Source: Jiella soli (GTDB lineage Bacteria; Pseudomonadota; Alphaproteobacteria; Rhizobiales; Rhizobiaceae). Taken from it: 64,000 nt of DNA. Below the pieces are notes generated by a model, which was given only the letters and a program-made list of their open reading frames with translations, was not told where the DNA came from and did no database searches. A program made the translations under genes and the position numbers. The stretch covers positions 194,806-258,805 of the forward strand of contig NZ_JAJAVB010000032.1 of the NCBI RefSeq assembly GCF_020615385.1, read 5' to 3'. Of the stretch, positions 43,726 through 54,969 are shown in pieces. The first letter of the stretch is position 1, and each line of letters starts with the position of its first letter.

Positions 43726-44447
43726 CCGCGAGGCCCGCCGGCCCGGCGTCTTCGAAGGCGCTGACCATCGCCAACGAGGTACGCCGGCGCATCGTCGAGC
43801 GGCAATGGCGGCAGGGCGACCGCATTCCGGACGAGGCCGATCTCGCGATCGAGTTCGAGGCGGCGCGCGCTACCGTCAACAAGGCGCTGCAGCTTCTCGC
43901 CGACGAAGGCCTGCTGGACCGTCGGCGCCGGCGCGGCACGCGCGTCGCGATCGACCCGATCCGCAAGGCGACCGTCACGATCTCGGTGGTGCGCGAGCAG
44001 GTCGAGCAGGCGGGCATGGCCTACAGCTACCGCGTCGTGGCGCAGCGCCGCAGCCCCGTGCCGGCGGAGATCGCCGTACGACTCGGCCTGCCGGAAGGCG
44101 AGATCCTGGTCCATATGCGGGCGATCCACTATGGCGACGGCCGGCCGTTCCAGGTCGAGGACCGCTGGATCAACCCTCGCGCGGCGCCGGGACTGGAGGC
44201 CGTCGATATCTGGCAGATGAACGCCAATGAGTGGCTGGTGCGCAACGTCCCCTTTCTGCGCGCCGAGCTGACCTTTTCGGCTGAGAACGCCGACCGGCGC
44301 GACGCCCGGCTCCTGCAGACGCAGGCCGGCCAGGCCCTGCTCGTCATGCACCGGACGACCTGGAACGATCTCGGGCCGGTGACCACCGTCCGGCTGACCT
44401 TCCGCCCCGGCCACCGCTTCGGCACGGGAGACGGCCGCGGCCCGTGA
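43722..44447 (+). CDS. hutC: histidine-utilisation repressor (GntR/UTRA)
   Basis: A 241-residue regulator with an N-terminal GntR winged helix (IANEVRRRIVERQWRQGDRI, DLAIEFEAARATVNKALQLL, RRRRRGTRVA) and a C-terminal UTRA effector domain (LVHMRAIHYGDGRPFQVEDR, ending TVRLTFRPGHRF). In known systems urocanate or formimidoylglutamate relieves repression. The start is GTG at 43722, overlapping hutF's stop as GTGA. Confidence 0.94.
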   Translation: MTARPAGPASSKALTIANEVRRRIVERQWRQGDRIPDEADLAIEFEAARATVNKALQLLADEGLLDRRRRRGTRVAIDPIRKATVTISVVREQVEQAGMAYSYRVVAQRRSPVPAEIAVRLGLPEGEILVHMRAIHYGDGRPFQVEDRWINPRAAPGLEAVDIWQMNANEWLVRNVPFLRAELTFSAENADRRDARLLQTQAGQALLVMHRTTWNDLGPVTTVRLTFRPGHRFGTGDGRGP

Positions 44448-44620
44448 AACGTCCCCGCAGACGAACCGGGACCACAGCCGCGAGGCAGCGGAAACCAGGG
44501 CGGAAACCGGGACGGGGAGCGGGCGGCATTTGGGCAGCATCGGCCGTCGAGCAAGGCCCGCGCAGCGAGGCGATGGCGCGAGAGATTTCGGTACGGGGTC
44601 CGGCGAGGAACCAGTGCCTC

Positions 44621-44830
44621 TTATTCGAGACGCTTGCGGACGACGGCGAGGCCGCGGCCACTCATCGCGTCCGAGACCACGGCGGCGGCGGAGTTGGTAT
44701 TCATCCCTGGCTCCGTGGGGAGCCCTGCGGGCCAGGCTTGTTCCAGCCAGTCGCCCCAGGCCGGGAAGTCGCCGCCCGGATGCGACGCCGTGTCGTAAAT
44801 CAGGGGCTGTCCTGCTAGCAAGTCTCGGGA
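44621..44830 (-). pseudogene. C-terminal remnant of a LysR (GcvA-like) regulator
   Basis: Within the 564 bases between hutC and the ABM gene, one minus-strand frame reads PLIYDTASHPGGDFPAWGDW, then NTNSAAAVVSDAMSGRGLAV, the effector-domain core seen in GcvA-type LysR proteins. The helix-turn-helix and first half are missing, and the frame stops at 44621 without the usual C-terminal helix. This is probably a degraded gene. Nothing else is recognisable in 44448-45011. Confidence 0.5.
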
Positions 44831-45011
44831 AACGGCTCGACCAAGTGCGGGAAGCTTGGAGGCGGGCGGCGATGATCTCCTCGTCCATGACCAGTGTAGA
44901 CTGCACGCCCGGTCAGGAGCCGAGCCCCCGGCCACCATTTTAGTCCCGGCGGGATCGCGGCCGCAGCCAAGGCTGCCCACGCCGTGAGCAGCGGCGGAAA
45001 GATGGCGCCAG

Positions 45012-45377
45012 TCATACCGCATCCTCGGCCGCGCGATCGTGGTGCGCTCGCGAGTCCGGTGGGGCCTGGTCGCGTGCCGTCATGCCGTAATCGCGTTCCA
45101 CCTTGGCCACCCGAAGACGATAATCGCGGAAGACCTCCTCCCTGCCAGCGCTCTGCGCCGCCCGGTGTTTTTCAAGTCTTCGCCACGCGAGGATGGCGGC
45201 CTCGTCCTGCCAGAACGACAACGAAAGGATCCGATCCGGATCGGCCAAGGACTGGAAACGCTCGATGGAGACGAACCCGTCTATGTCGTCCAGCAACGGC
45301 CGCAGATTGGCGGCGATGGCGAGATAATCGTCACGTCGACCATCTGCAGACTCAACCTCGAAGATGACGGCGATCAT
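45012..45377 (-). CDS. antibiotic-biosynthesis-monooxygenase (ABM) domain protein
   Basis: A 121-residue protein with a dimeric alpha+beta-barrel ABM domain: [56 protein letters not shown] and a heme-oxygenase-like [18 protein letters not shown] end. ABM proteins include small-molecule monooxygenases and many of unknown role. The last ~25 residues are polar and unlike the family. Its ATG overlaps the stop of the NIPSNAP gene (ATGA), so the two are probably functional partners. Confidence 0.85.
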   Translation of the reverse strand: MIAVIFEVESADGRRDDYLAIAANLRPLLDDIDGFVSIERFQSLADPDRILSLSFWQDEAAILAWRRLEKHRAAQSAGREEVFRDYRLRVAKVERDYGMTARDQAPPDSRAHHDRAAEDAV

Positions 45378-45697
45378 GACACGCAGTCATCCAATGTCAC
45401 AGGCTCGAGGAAGGTGCGCTCTTCGGAGAGGATGAACCGCTTCTCCTGTGCCATGCGGAACTTGCCCGCGCCGCCGTCCTCCGCCCGAAGCCGCTCACGG
45501 CAAGCTTCGTATTCCGCAAGCGACGGGAACGAGATCATCGCGATCGCGATGTCGTTCGTCCCCTCGAGGGGCAGCCAGTAACCGTGAAGGTCGCCCCCAC
45601 AGGTCGGGATGATGGTCAGCCAGTTCCGTGCGTATCCGGTGAACGTGTCGCGCTGGAACGGATCGATTTGATAGCGGATGCAGCAGGTGATCGTCAT
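45374..45697 (-). CDS. NIPSNAP-family small protein
   Basis: A 107-residue NIPSNAP/dimeric alpha-beta-barrel protein: [60 protein letters not shown] and [16 protein letters not shown]. The start at 45697 is supported by GGAGATCCC; a longer frame to 46012 has no conserved features. The family role is poorly defined. It is paired with the ABM gene on either side of a 4-base overlap. Confidence 0.85.
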   Translation of the reverse strand: MTITCCIRYQIDPFQRDTFTGYARNWLTIIPTCGGDLHGYWLPLEGTNDIAIAMISFPSLAEYEACRERLRAEDGGAGKFRMAQEKRFILSEERTFLEPVTLDDCVS

Positions 45698-46415
45698 GGG
45701 ATCTCCAATCTGTGAATGCGCCTTCTGTAACCGTCCGTAGAAGGTCGATGCTTCGGCCCGGATCGAAGTATCAACGCTCTGCATCGTGCTAGAAAGGACG
45801 TGACCCCGAGGGAGAACCGTCACGCGCAGTGGACAGACATTGCTCCGGTCGCCGCCCTTGTCGGCGATCCCGCGCGTGCGGGCATGCCGCCGGTGCTGAT
45901 GGACGGGCGGCCCTGACGGCTGGGGAACTGGCGCTGGAAGCGGGGAGACGGCAAAGACCACCTTGGGCGATCTCACGAAGATGGAAGAGGCAAGTCTTCT
46001 GGCGCGGCGCAAGGAGGGTCGCTACCGCTGCGTGAGATTGGCGCGAGATGAGGTAGGCCGGATGTTGGAGCAAGGATGGGCGTTGCGGCCGCCTCGGGGT
46101 GGCCGAGCTGACCTCGATCCACGCTGGTGGCTTGGCGCCTTCTGCTTTTACGTGGTTCGGAAATCCGCCGAGATTTCCGAGATGCTTCCGGATCGTCTGC
46201 GGCGACAGGCCCGCGGATGGCGATGACTGGCCGCCGCGATCGCATCGGTGACGCGCCGAGCCCAGGCGAGGCGGAATTCCTGGAAGCCAAGGGAAGAGAG
46301 ATGGCTGCTCTGGCCGTAGGGCCTTCATCGGGATCGGCGTCTCGAAGGCGATCCTGCAGCTGGCGGTCGAAGAGCGAAGACCGGCGATATCGCTGTTCCT
46401 GCCGGAATGTCTTGA
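45698..46415. other. no intact gene seen
   Basis: About 720 bases between the NIPSNAP gene and the integrase remnant contain several overlapping open frames on both strands, none with recognisable domains. A frame downstream of the integrase remnant on the minus strand (LADRLPFVIKTFRQEQRY, about 46300-46440) may be frameshifted continuation of that gene. The stretch looks like decaying island DNA. Confidence 0.45.
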
Positions 46416-46814
46416 TCACGAAGGGGAGCCGGTCCGCGAGCACGCCGAGACGAGTCGATAGGCCCAGCCGACGTCCCGATCTGCAACGCGGTGATCTTCT
46501 CGCGGTGATCCGAGGCACCGGCCAGCAACCGCGAAGGCTTCAAGTTCCGTTGATGCGCGCGAGATTTCATCTCGAAAGATCACGGTGAACTGTTCGAGGT
46601 TCCACGCTTCCTGCATCACCCTGGACCGAAGGCCTTCCAACCGCGCATTCAACTGCAAGGCCAACCACTTGGCACGGGCATTGTCGGTGATTCGCAGGCT
46701 GAGAGAAAGGTGTTTCTTGCGGCCGCTGCCGCGCATACCGGTCGGCAGTCTCGGCCGCCAATAGTAGACGTTGCCTCGCCGAACGAGGTTGGAAATTCGA
46801 TGCCTTACAGCCAT
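46416..46814 (-). pseudogene. truncated tyrosine-type integrase (N-terminal part)
   Basis: The minus-strand frame begins MAVRHRISNLVRRGNVYYWR then LPTGMRGSGRKKHLSLSLRI, the SAM-like N-terminal and core-binding region seen in phage-type site-specific integrases. Only ~100 residues resemble the family. The catalytic domain with the R-H-R-Y residues is absent, and the end of the frame looks shifted. It lies 140 bases from the 3' end of tRNA-Gln and points away from it, as expected for an old tRNA-targeted element. Confidence 0.6.
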
Positions 46815-46954
46815 TGCCTGTGTGCGCCTTCGCGAGGGCAGAGGCTTGTGCCTCAGCCCTGTGCCTCAGTTTGGTGCATCAAACCGGGCATTGGCAGCGA
46901 AAGGATTCCCAGCGGGAGGGAATCAGCCAGCAAAATCAATGATCGTAGACGGGT

Positions 46955-47028
46955 TGGCTGGGGAACCTGGATTCGAACCAGGACTAACGGAGTCAGAGTC
47001 CGTGGGTCTACCGTTAACCTATTCCCCA
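46955..47028 (-). tRNA. tRNA-Gln (CTG anticodon)
   Basis: The minus strand folds as a full cloverleaf: acceptor TGGGGAA pairs with TTCCCCA, the anticodon arm ACGGA-CTCTGAC-TCCGT places CTG in the loop, and the T arm CCTGG-TTCGAAT-CCAGG is perfect. The discriminator is G and CCA is encoded (46955-46957). CTG reads the CAG glutamine codon. Confidence 0.95.
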
Positions 47029-47381
47029 GTGCCGGGCCGGGCGACGTGCGCTCTTGGCCGGACGGGGCTTCATATAGCGGCAGATGTCGGACGTGTGAAC
47101 CCTTCCAGGAGGATTTTTTCGGCCGGGCGGATGCTGCGGGCGGGTGGCGTGGGCGTCGCTAGTGGTCGGCCCGCGCGAGACTCGCCTCTCGCGGAAGGCG
47201 GCTCAACGGCAGGGCGCCGCCGCCCGTCGTGCCGCCCGGGCTCCTCGAAGGCGCGGCGGGCTTGTCGGGGAATGGCCGCGGCAGGGCGGCCTTGTGCTCC
47301 TTATGCGGACTGTTACACTCGCGTTCAAAGAGCAACGAGTGGTGCCGCGCAGGTTGCTGCCGACGGCGCCGGAGAGATCGT
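47029..47381. other. intergenic, no gene seen
   Basis: These 353 bases between the tRNA and ppx/gppA hold only arginine-rich open frames without family features. They probably contain the divergent promoters of the tRNA and ppx genes. Confidence 0.4.
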
Positions 47382-48911
47382 GTGAGTGACTATGACATCG
47401 ATGGGAGAACCCGGCCGCCGTCGCATCTGACCCGTGAGGCCCAGGCCAAGCCGCGGACTCGCCCATGGCCGCGGCAGGAAGACACGAAGGCAGCGAACAT
47501 GCGCCCGAACGGGCCGTCGGGCCCGGGAGCCGGGACGGGAGCCGCGGAACAGGGAGCGGGAAGCGGGAACCGGTCGTCACAGGCCGAATCGGCCGATCAG
47601 GCTCAGCATCTGACAAAGCGGCAGCGCCGACGGCGGCGCCGGCGCTCCGGAACGCCGAAGGATGCAGAGACGGGCCACGGCGCCGGCCAGGCGACGCGAG
47701 GCAGTGCCGATCCGGCGAAGCCGTCGGCCGCACTGGCAAGCCCGCGTGGGACGCGCAAGGCCAAGCGTGCCGGGGACGGCAAGGATCGGGCACAACGCTC
47801 GGTGCAGCCGGTCGCCGCCATCTCCGCTGCGGCGACGCCGGAGCGGCGCGGCTCTGACATGTCGAGGAGCAGCGCGGCATCCGGCACCACCGCGCCCGAC
47901 CGCCCGCCGGTCTATGCGGCGCTGGATCTCGGCACCAACAACTGCCGGCTCCTGATCGCGATCCCGACCCGGCCGGGGCAGTTTCGCGTGATCGACGCGT
48001 TTTCACGGATCGTCCGTCTCGGTGAGGGGCTGGGGCGCACCGGGAGCCTGTCTCGAGGGGCGATGGACCGGGCGATCGCGGCATTGGCGATCTGCGCCCA
48101 GAAGCTTTCGGCCCGTGACGTCACCCAGGCCCGACTGATCGCCACCGAGGCCTGCCGCTCGGCTGCCAACGGAGCGGAATTCATCGAAGAGGTGAGCGAG
48201 GCGACCGGCCTCAACCTCGAAATCGTCAACCGCGAGACCGAAGCGCGCCTGGCCGTTTCGGGCTGCGGTTCGCTGATCGACAAGGATGCGAAAGGGGCTG
48301 TGCTGTTCGATATCGGCGGCGGATCCTCGGAGATCGCGCTGCTCGATCTGCGCGGGCCCCGCACCCGCAGGCTGGCGAGCCGGATCGTGGCCTGGACCTC
48401 GCTTCCGGTCGGCGTGGTGACGCTCGCCGAACGGCACGGCGGCCGCGAGGTGACGCCCCAGATCTTCGCCACGATGGTGGCGGAGACCGTTGAGATGATC
48501 GAGCGCTTTCCCGGCCGCGACCGGCTGGGCGCGCTCGTGGGAAGCGACCGGTTCCATCTTCTCGGCACGTCCGGCACGGTCACCACGCTTGCCGGCGTCC
48601 ATCTCGAGCTCGAGCGCTACGATCGCCGCCAGGTCGACGGCCTGTGGCTCACCGACCGCGAGGCCGACGATCTCGTCGCCAAGATCGCCGGGTGGAGTTT
48701 CGAGGAGCGCGTCGCCAATCCCTGCATCGGCAGCGACCGGGCCGACCTCGTGCTCGCCGGCTGCGCGATCCTGCAGGCGATCCGGCTTGTCTGGCCCGCG
48801 CCGACGCTGCGGGTCGCCGATCGCGGCCTTCGGGAAGGACTTTTGACCGAGATGATGGTGGCCGACGGAGCCTGGCGCCGCAACGGCCCTGATGGACGTG
48901 ATACGCGATGA
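47382..48911 (+). CDS. Ppx/GppA-family phosphatase with long basic N-terminal extension
   Basis: A 509-residue protein. Residues ~175-500 are a Ppx/GppA domain of the actin/ASKHA fold: [41 protein letters not shown] and [16 protein letters not shown]. It probably hydrolyses polyphosphate or (p)ppGpp. The first ~170 residues are low-complexity and basic, with a run of eight arginines after KRQ. The start GTG 47382 follows GGAGAGATC; ATG 47499 is possible. It overlaps rlmE by four bases, and this pair is common in Hyphomicrobiales. Confidence 0.9.
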   Translation: MSDYDIDGRTRPPSHLTREAQAKPRTRPWPRQEDTKAANMRPNGPSGPGAGTGAAEQGAGSGNRSSQAESADQAQHLTKRQRRRRRRRSGTPKDAETGHGAGQATRGSADPAKPSAALASPRGTRKAKRAGDGKDRAQRSVQPVAAISAAATPERRGSDMSRSSAASGTTAPDRPPVYAALDLGTNNCRLLIAIPTRPGQFRVIDAFSRIVRLGEGLGRTGSLSRGAMDRAIAALAICAQKLSARDVTQARLIATEACRSAANGAEFIEEVSEATGLNLEIVNRETEARLAVSGCGSLIDKDAKGAVLFDIGGGSSEIALLDLRGPRTRRLASRIVAWTSLPVGVVTLAERHGGREVTPQIFATMVAETVEMIERFPGRDRLGALVGSDRFHLLGTSGTVTTLAGVHLELERYDRRQVDGLWLTDREADDLVAKIAGWSFEERVANPCIGSDRADLVLAGCAILQAIRLVWPAPTLRVADRGLREGLLTEMMVADGAWRRNGPDGRDTR

Positions 48912-49642
48912 GTGGTGGACGCGGGGACGACCGGGGCCTGACCGTCCGGGTGAAGAAGAAGCGTGGCATCAAGGCGTCGTCGCGGCGCTGGCTCGAGCGC
49001 CAGCTGAACGACCCCTATGTGCGCCGGGCGAAGGCCGACGGCTATAGGTCCCGCGCAGCCTACAAGCTGACCGAGATCGACGACCGCTATAAGCTCCTGA
49101 AGCCGGGCCAGCGAATCGTCGACCTCGGCGCGGCGCCCGGCGGCTGGTGCCAGGTGGCGGTCGAGCGCACCGGCTCGTCGCAGGACGACATCCGCGTCGT
49201 CGGCATCGACTATCTGGCGGTCGAACCGGTCGCCGGCTCGACGATCCTGGAGATGGATTTCCTCGACGAGGGCGCGCCCGAACGGCTGATCGAGACGCTG
49301 GGCGGCACCCCGGACATCGTCCTGTCGGACATGGCCGCGCCCACGACCGGCCACCGCCGCACGGACCACCTCAGGACCATGCATCTCTGCGAGGTCGCGG
49401 CGGATTTCGCGGTGAAGACGCTGAAGCCCGGCGGCCACTTCCTCTGCAAGACCTTCCAGGGCGGGACGGAAAACGACCTTCTCACGCTCCTGAAGAAGAA
49501 CTTCACCAGCGTCCACCACGTCAAGCCGCCGGCCTCGCGCGACGGATCGGTGGAGCTCTATCTCCTGGCGAAGAGCTTTCGCGGCAGCCGCGCCGATGCG
49601 GACGGTGAAACCGAGGGCGAGGAGCCCGGGCCGCTCGGCTGA
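48908..49642 (+). CDS. rlmE: 23S rRNA (uridine-2552-2'-O)-methyltransferase
   Basis: A 244-residue RrmJ/RlmE/FtsJ-family enzyme. The SAM site is [15 protein letters not shown], and the K-D-K-E catalytic tetrad appears in [29 protein letters not shown] and SVELYLLA. It methylates U2552 of 23S rRNA. N-terminal basic extension and acidic C-terminal tail are slightly longer than in E. coli. Translationally coupled to ppx/gppA (ATGA). Confidence 0.95.
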   Translation: MSGGRGDDRGLTVRVKKKRGIKASSRRWLERQLNDPYVRRAKADGYRSRAAYKLTEIDDRYKLLKPGQRIVDLGAAPGGWCQVAVERTGSSQDDIRVVGIDYLAVEPVAGSTILEMDFLDEGAPERLIETLGGTPDIVLSDMAAPTTGHRRTDHLRTMHLCEVAADFAVKTLKPGGHFLCKTFQGGTENDLLTLLKKNFTSVHHVKPPASRDGSVELYLLAKSFRGSRADADGETEGEEPGPLG

Positions 49643-49695
49643 GGAGCCTGTCTTGCCTCATGCCAGGAGGCATTGGAAATGACTCCTGGTTCCGG

Positions 49696-49778
49696 ATCCC
49701 GATTTTCGTCAATCCTTTGACTTGGCGTCGAAAATCAGGATGCATGCAGCGGGCGGATGCGTCAGCATCCTCGCCCGC
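49696..49778. terminator. two hairpins between convergent rlmE and MFS genes
   Basis: A 13-base stem with one mismatch (49696-49708 with 49729-49741; core GATTTTCG/CGAAAATC) is followed by a GC-rich stem (49749-49760 with 49765-49778, loop GTCA). Their position between the two convergent stops suggests termination from both directions. Confidence 0.65.
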
Positions 49779-49783
49779 CGGTA

Positions 49784-51202
49784 TCATTCGGCCGGGACCC
49801 GCCGGCCCGCGACCTCATCGCCGGCATCGGCCTGAAGCCGCAGGAAGACGAATGTCGCCGTGGTCATGACCGCGCCGACGACGAAGAAGGCGACCGAGAA
49901 ATCGGCGACACCGACATCCGCGCGCCCGCCCAGCGTCATCGCCACTTCGAGCACCGCACCGGCCAGCGCGACGCCCATCGCCACCGACACCTGTTGAACC
50001 GCGGCGAGCATGGCCGTCGCGTCGCCGGCCCGCTTGTTCGGCACGTCGGCAAAGGCGAGGGCGTTGATCGAGGTGAAGAACATCGACCGGAAGAAGCCGC
50101 CGACGAGGAGCATGGCGAGCACCAGCGGCACCGGCGTGTCGGGACGCGCGAAGCCGATGGCCATGGTGAGAATGCCGCCGAATATGGCGGCGCCGACCAT
50201 GGTGGCCCGGAAGCCGAAGCGGTGGAGGAGGGGTTTTGCCAGGAACTTCATCGCGATCGCCCCGCCGATGGAGACGCAGGTGATGAGGCCCGACTGGAAC
50301 GGCGTGTACCCGAAGCCGAGCTGCAGCATCAAAGGCAGAAGGAAGGGCACTGCCCCGGAGCCGACCCGAAAGAAGATGCCGCCGATGAGCGCTGCCCTCA
50401 GTGTCGGGATCGACAGCATGGAGAGCCGCAGCACCGGCTCTTCGGTGCGGCGGGCATGGCGGATGAAGACGAGGGAGGCTGCGAAGCCCGATATAGCCAT
50501 GATCACGCCGATGATCGGCGGCAGCGCCGGCAGCGAGACCACAGAGAAGCCGAACACGAGGCCCGCGCAGGCAAAGCCGGACAGGAGGAAACCCGGGATG
50601 TCGAATCGGATGCCCTCGACCTTCGCCACGCTCGGCAGAAAGCGAGTGGCGAGCAGTATGCCGACGATTCCGATCGGCAGGTTGATCAGGAAGATCCAGC
50701 GCCAGTCGGCATAGGTGGTGATGAACCCGCCGACCGGCGGTCCGACAAGCGGGCCGATGAGGGCGGGAATCGAGAACCAGGCCATCGCGTTGACCAGTTC
50801 GGCCTTCGGCGCCGAGCGCACGAGAAGCAGGCGCCCGACCGGCGTCATCATCGCCCCGCCCATTCCCTGCAGGAAGCGGGCGGCGACGAAGCCCTCCAGG
50901 GAACTTGCAATCGAACAGGCGAGCGATCCGGCGATGAACACCGCGATGGCGAGGCGGAAGACGAATTTCGCGCCCCAGCGGTCGGCGATCCGTCCGGAGA
51001 TCGGGATGAAGATCGCCAGCGAGACGTAATAGCTGGTCAGGGCGAGCTTGAGCGCGATGGGGCTCGTCCCGATGTCGCGGGCGATCGCCGGCAAGGACGT
51101 GGCGATAACGGTCGAGTCCATGTTCTCCATGAACAGGGCCACGGCGAGCACGATCGGAACGATGCGTTTCACGGGATGAAGCGACCTTGAACGAATCCGC
51201 AC
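49784..51202 (-). CDS. MFS drug-efflux-type transporter (EmrB/QacA, DHA2-like)
   Basis: A 472-residue polytopic transporter with ~14 hydrophobic segments. It has LFMENMDSTVIATSLPAIAR in helix 1, the loop motif GRIADRWGAKFVFRLAIAVF, and the antiporter motif C-like GPLVGPPVGGFI. Probable proton-coupled export of a drug or metabolite. The start is a GTG, either 51202 or the second GTG at 51172 (KRIVPIVLAV follows); neither has a clear ribosome site. Confidence 0.9.
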   Translation of the reverse strand: MRIRSRSLHPVKRIVPIVLAVALFMENMDSTVIATSLPAIARDIGTSPIALKLALTSYYVSLAIFIPISGRIADRWGAKFVFRLAIAVFIAGSLACSIASSLEGFVAARFLQGMGGAMMTPVGRLLLVRSAPKAELVNAMAWFSIPALIGPLVGPPVGGFITTYADWRWIFLINLPIGIVGILLATRFLPSVAKVEGIRFDIPGFLLSGFACAGLVFGFSVVSLPALPPIIGVIMAISGFAASLVFIRHARRTEEPVLRLSMLSIPTLRAALIGGIFFRVGSGAVPFLLPLMLQLGFGYTPFQSGLITCVSIGGAIAMKFLAKPLLHRFGFRATMVGAAIFGGILTMAIGFARPDTPVPLVLAMLLVGGFFRSMFFTSINALAFADVPNKRAGDATAMLAAVQQVSVAMGVALAGAVLEVAMTLGGRADVGVADFSVAFFVVGAVMTTATFVFLRLQADAGDEVAGRRVPAE

Positions 51203-51398
51203 GGTAAGGGGAGCTTAGGACCGGCGATGCGGGATGCGAATTAGGCTGTCAATGCAAGAATGCGAGACCTGTCGCAAGCAATGGGGTCAACTTGCCGTGT
51301 CGGACGCTTGCCGCGGCGCCAAGCCCGTCCAACTGCCGCACGTCACCTGCGGCCGCGCCTGGCCGCTCGCCTTCCGACAAAGGAGACGAGGGATCGTC

Positions 51399-52448
51399 AT
51401 GACCGAAACGCTTCGTAACGCCATAAGTGGCCTGACCCGCCGCAACACCTTGAAACTCGGCCTTGCCGGCAGTGTCGCGGCGGCTGGCTCGAGCCTCTTC
51501 ACTCCCGCCGCGAAAGCGGCCGGCACGGAGCGCAGTCTTGACGCGGAGGCCGCCATCGAGCGGGCTCAGGCGATGCAGCCGGGATGGCACAGGGTCACGC
51601 TGGGCGACGCACGCATCACGATGATCCTCGACGGCGAACGGGCCGGAGACGGTCCTTATCCGACCTTCGGCGCCGACCAGAGCCAGGAGCGGATGGCCGA
51701 GCTGATGCGGGCGAATTTCCTGCCGGAAATGCGGTATGTGAATGGGTTCACGCCGACGCTGATCGAGCTCGATGACAATCTAATTCTGGTTGACACCGGC
51801 TTTGGAGAAAACGGCCGCGCAGACGGGCGAGGGCGGCTCGTCGAGCGCATGGCAGCCGCCGGCTACGGGCCCGACGACGTGACCATCGTGGCGCTCACGC
51901 ATTTCCACGGTGACCATATCCAGGGCCTGATGACGGTGGGGCAGCCGACCTTCCCGAATGCTCGCTATGTCGCCGGCCAGAAGGAATGGGAGTGGTGGAC
52001 TTCCGAGGAAGCGAAGGCCGGCGAGCGAGCCGGCAACGCGAAACTGGTGGAACAGCTCGTCGTCCCGCTGAAAGACAAGATGACCCTTCTCGCGGATGGA
52101 GACACCGCGGCCACCGGCATGACGGCAATGGAGGCGTTCGGCCACACGCCCGGCCACATGATCTTCGAGGTGACGTCCGGCGGACAGCGGTTGTGGATGA
52201 CCGGCGACACCGCCAACCATTTCGTCGCCTCGCTGCAGAAGCCGGAATGGAACGTCGCCTTTGATCAGGATAACGCGATGGCCGCGCAAACCCGCAAGCG
52301 CGTCTTCGACCGGATCGCTTCGGACCGAATCCCCTTCATCGGCTACCATATGCCCTTTCCGGCAATCGGCTATGCTGAACGATTGGAGGGCGGCGGCTAT
52401 CGCTTCCTCCCGGAAACCTATCAGCTGGCCGTCTCGGGCGAGATGTAG
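51399..52448 (+). CDS. Tat-exported metallo-beta-lactamase-fold hydrolase
   Basis: A 349-residue protein. Residues ~13-45 are a twin-arginine signal (TRRNTLKLGLAGSVAAAG, cleavage near AAKAAG). The MBL fold is shown by ILVDTGFGEN, the metal motif THFHGDHIQG (HxHxDH), FGHTPGHMIFEV and WMTGDTANHF. Probable periplasmic hydrolase of a lactone, thioester or similar. The start at 51399 is chosen because the Tat motif follows it; the longer frame to 51234 is unlikely. It stands alone. Confidence 0.9.
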   Translation: MTETLRNAISGLTRRNTLKLGLAGSVAAAGSSLFTPAAKAAGTERSLDAEAAIERAQAMQPGWHRVTLGDARITMILDGERAGDGPYPTFGADQSQERMAELMRANFLPEMRYVNGFTPTLIELDDNLILVDTGFGENGRADGRGRLVERMAAAGYGPDDVTIVALTHFHGDHIQGLMTVGQPTFPNARYVAGQKEWEWWTSEEAKAGERAGNAKLVEQLVVPLKDKMTLLADGDTAATGMTAMEAFGHTPGHMIFEVTSGGQRLWMTGDTANHFVASLQKPEWNVAFDQDNAMAAQTRKRVFDRIASDRIPFIGYHMPFPAIGYAERLEGGGYRFLPETYQLAVSGEM

Positions 52449-52514
52449 GTCCCGGGAACGGTCGGCGCGGATCGGAAGACCGGGGCAAACTTTCCCGCCG
52501 GCCTTGCTGACGCA

Positions 52515-52760
52515 TCACCGCGAACAGCCGATCTCCTGCATGATCGCGACGATCTCGGCGCGCGAGCCGCAGACGTTCTCGCACGGTATGCCGTCATTGT
52601 CGCCGTCGGCCCGAGGATGGCGGCCTGCACACCATGCGATCACTGCCTCGCGGCAGTTCGAATAGCTCTTGCAGCTCGCGGCGAGGCCTTCGTTTGCCGT
52701 GGCTGCGGCAAGAAGAATCGCGAGGAAGATCGAGCGCCTGCCGGAGTGGTAACCTCTCAT
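52515..52760 (-). CDS. small exported excalibur-domain-like protein
   Basis: An 81-residue secreted protein. A signal peptide (RRSIFLAILLAAATANEG) ends around ANEGLAA. The mature ~55 residues contain six cysteines and an excalibur-like calcium loop, HPRADGDNDGIPCENVC. Such domains bind calcium through a DxDxDG-type loop; the role is unknown. It is convergent with the MBL gene. Confidence 0.75.
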   Translation of the reverse strand: MRGYHSGRRSIFLAILLAAATANEGLAASCKSYSNCREAVIAWCAGRHPRADGDNDGIPCENVCGSRAEIVAIMQEIGCSR

Positions 52761-52948
52761 TGCAAAGCCCGTGAAGATTTGCAACCTTGGCGGGCTCTCT
52801 AGCGGCCGGGCGTCTCCGTGTCCACCACCGGCGGACGGTGCGTCCGCATCCTCATCTTTCCAATGTCACCCGGGCGTGCTAGCAGCCCTTGCCATCCTTT
52901 TGCGGCGCGGCAACGGCGCCGGGGACTGCATCTTCCGGAAGGACTGGC

Positions 52949-54457
<1,509 letters not shown>

Positions 54458-54467
54458 GGCCGCCGCG

Positions 54468-54911
54468 ATGACCGGCAACATCGCGATCTTCTGGCCGATG
54501 ATCGTGCAGGCGGGGCTGACGCTCGCCGTCTACCCCGTCCTGATGATGCGCCGGCAGCGCGGGTCCGGCGGCGACAACGCCGCCTTCGCGCGTGCGGCAA
54601 ACGGCCTCGATCAGGCCGGGCCGGGATATATCGCGGGCCGCAATCTCGCCAATCAGTACGAACTACCGGTCTTGTTCTTCGCCGTCTGCCTGTCGCTCTA
54701 CGTGACGAACGGCGCGACCTGGTTCGTCGTCGTCCTGGCCTGGGTGTTCGCTTTATCGCGGCTGGTCCATGCGGCGATCCATCTCGGACCCAACATCGTG
54801 CCGCTTCGAGGAGCCGCCTTCGGCATCGGATATCTCTGCGTCGGCGTCCTGTGGCTTCTCCTGGCCTGGCACGTCTTCAACGTCGGAGCCGTCGTCGGCG
54901 CTCCCGCCTGA
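54468..54911 (+). CDS. MAPEG-family membrane protein
   Basis: A 147-residue protein with four hydrophobic helices. The family block NLANQYELPVLFFAVCLSLY contains the conserved QYELPVLFF of microsomal glutathione S-transferase relatives, and LSRLVHAAIHLGPNIVPLRG follows. Activity is unproven in bacteria; a detoxification role is suggested by the family. Eleven bases after guaB, probably in the same transcript. Confidence 0.9.
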   Translation: MTGNIAIFWPMIVQAGLTLAVYPVLMMRRQRGSGGDNAAFARAANGLDQAGPGYIAGRNLANQYELPVLFFAVCLSLYVTNGATWFVVVLAWVFALSRLVHAAIHLGPNIVPLRGAAFGIGYLCVGVLWLLLAWHVFNVGAVVGAPA

Positions 54912-54969
54912 TCGCGACAGGGCCGCTTCTCGTCGTCCGTCCCTCGTCGAACGTCCGCCTGTCGGTCGT

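Noticed and set aside
45963..46226. Plus-strand 87-residue frame in the tRNA-linked decayed region
   Set aside because: No recognised family and overlapped by equally long frames; not enough to call a gene.
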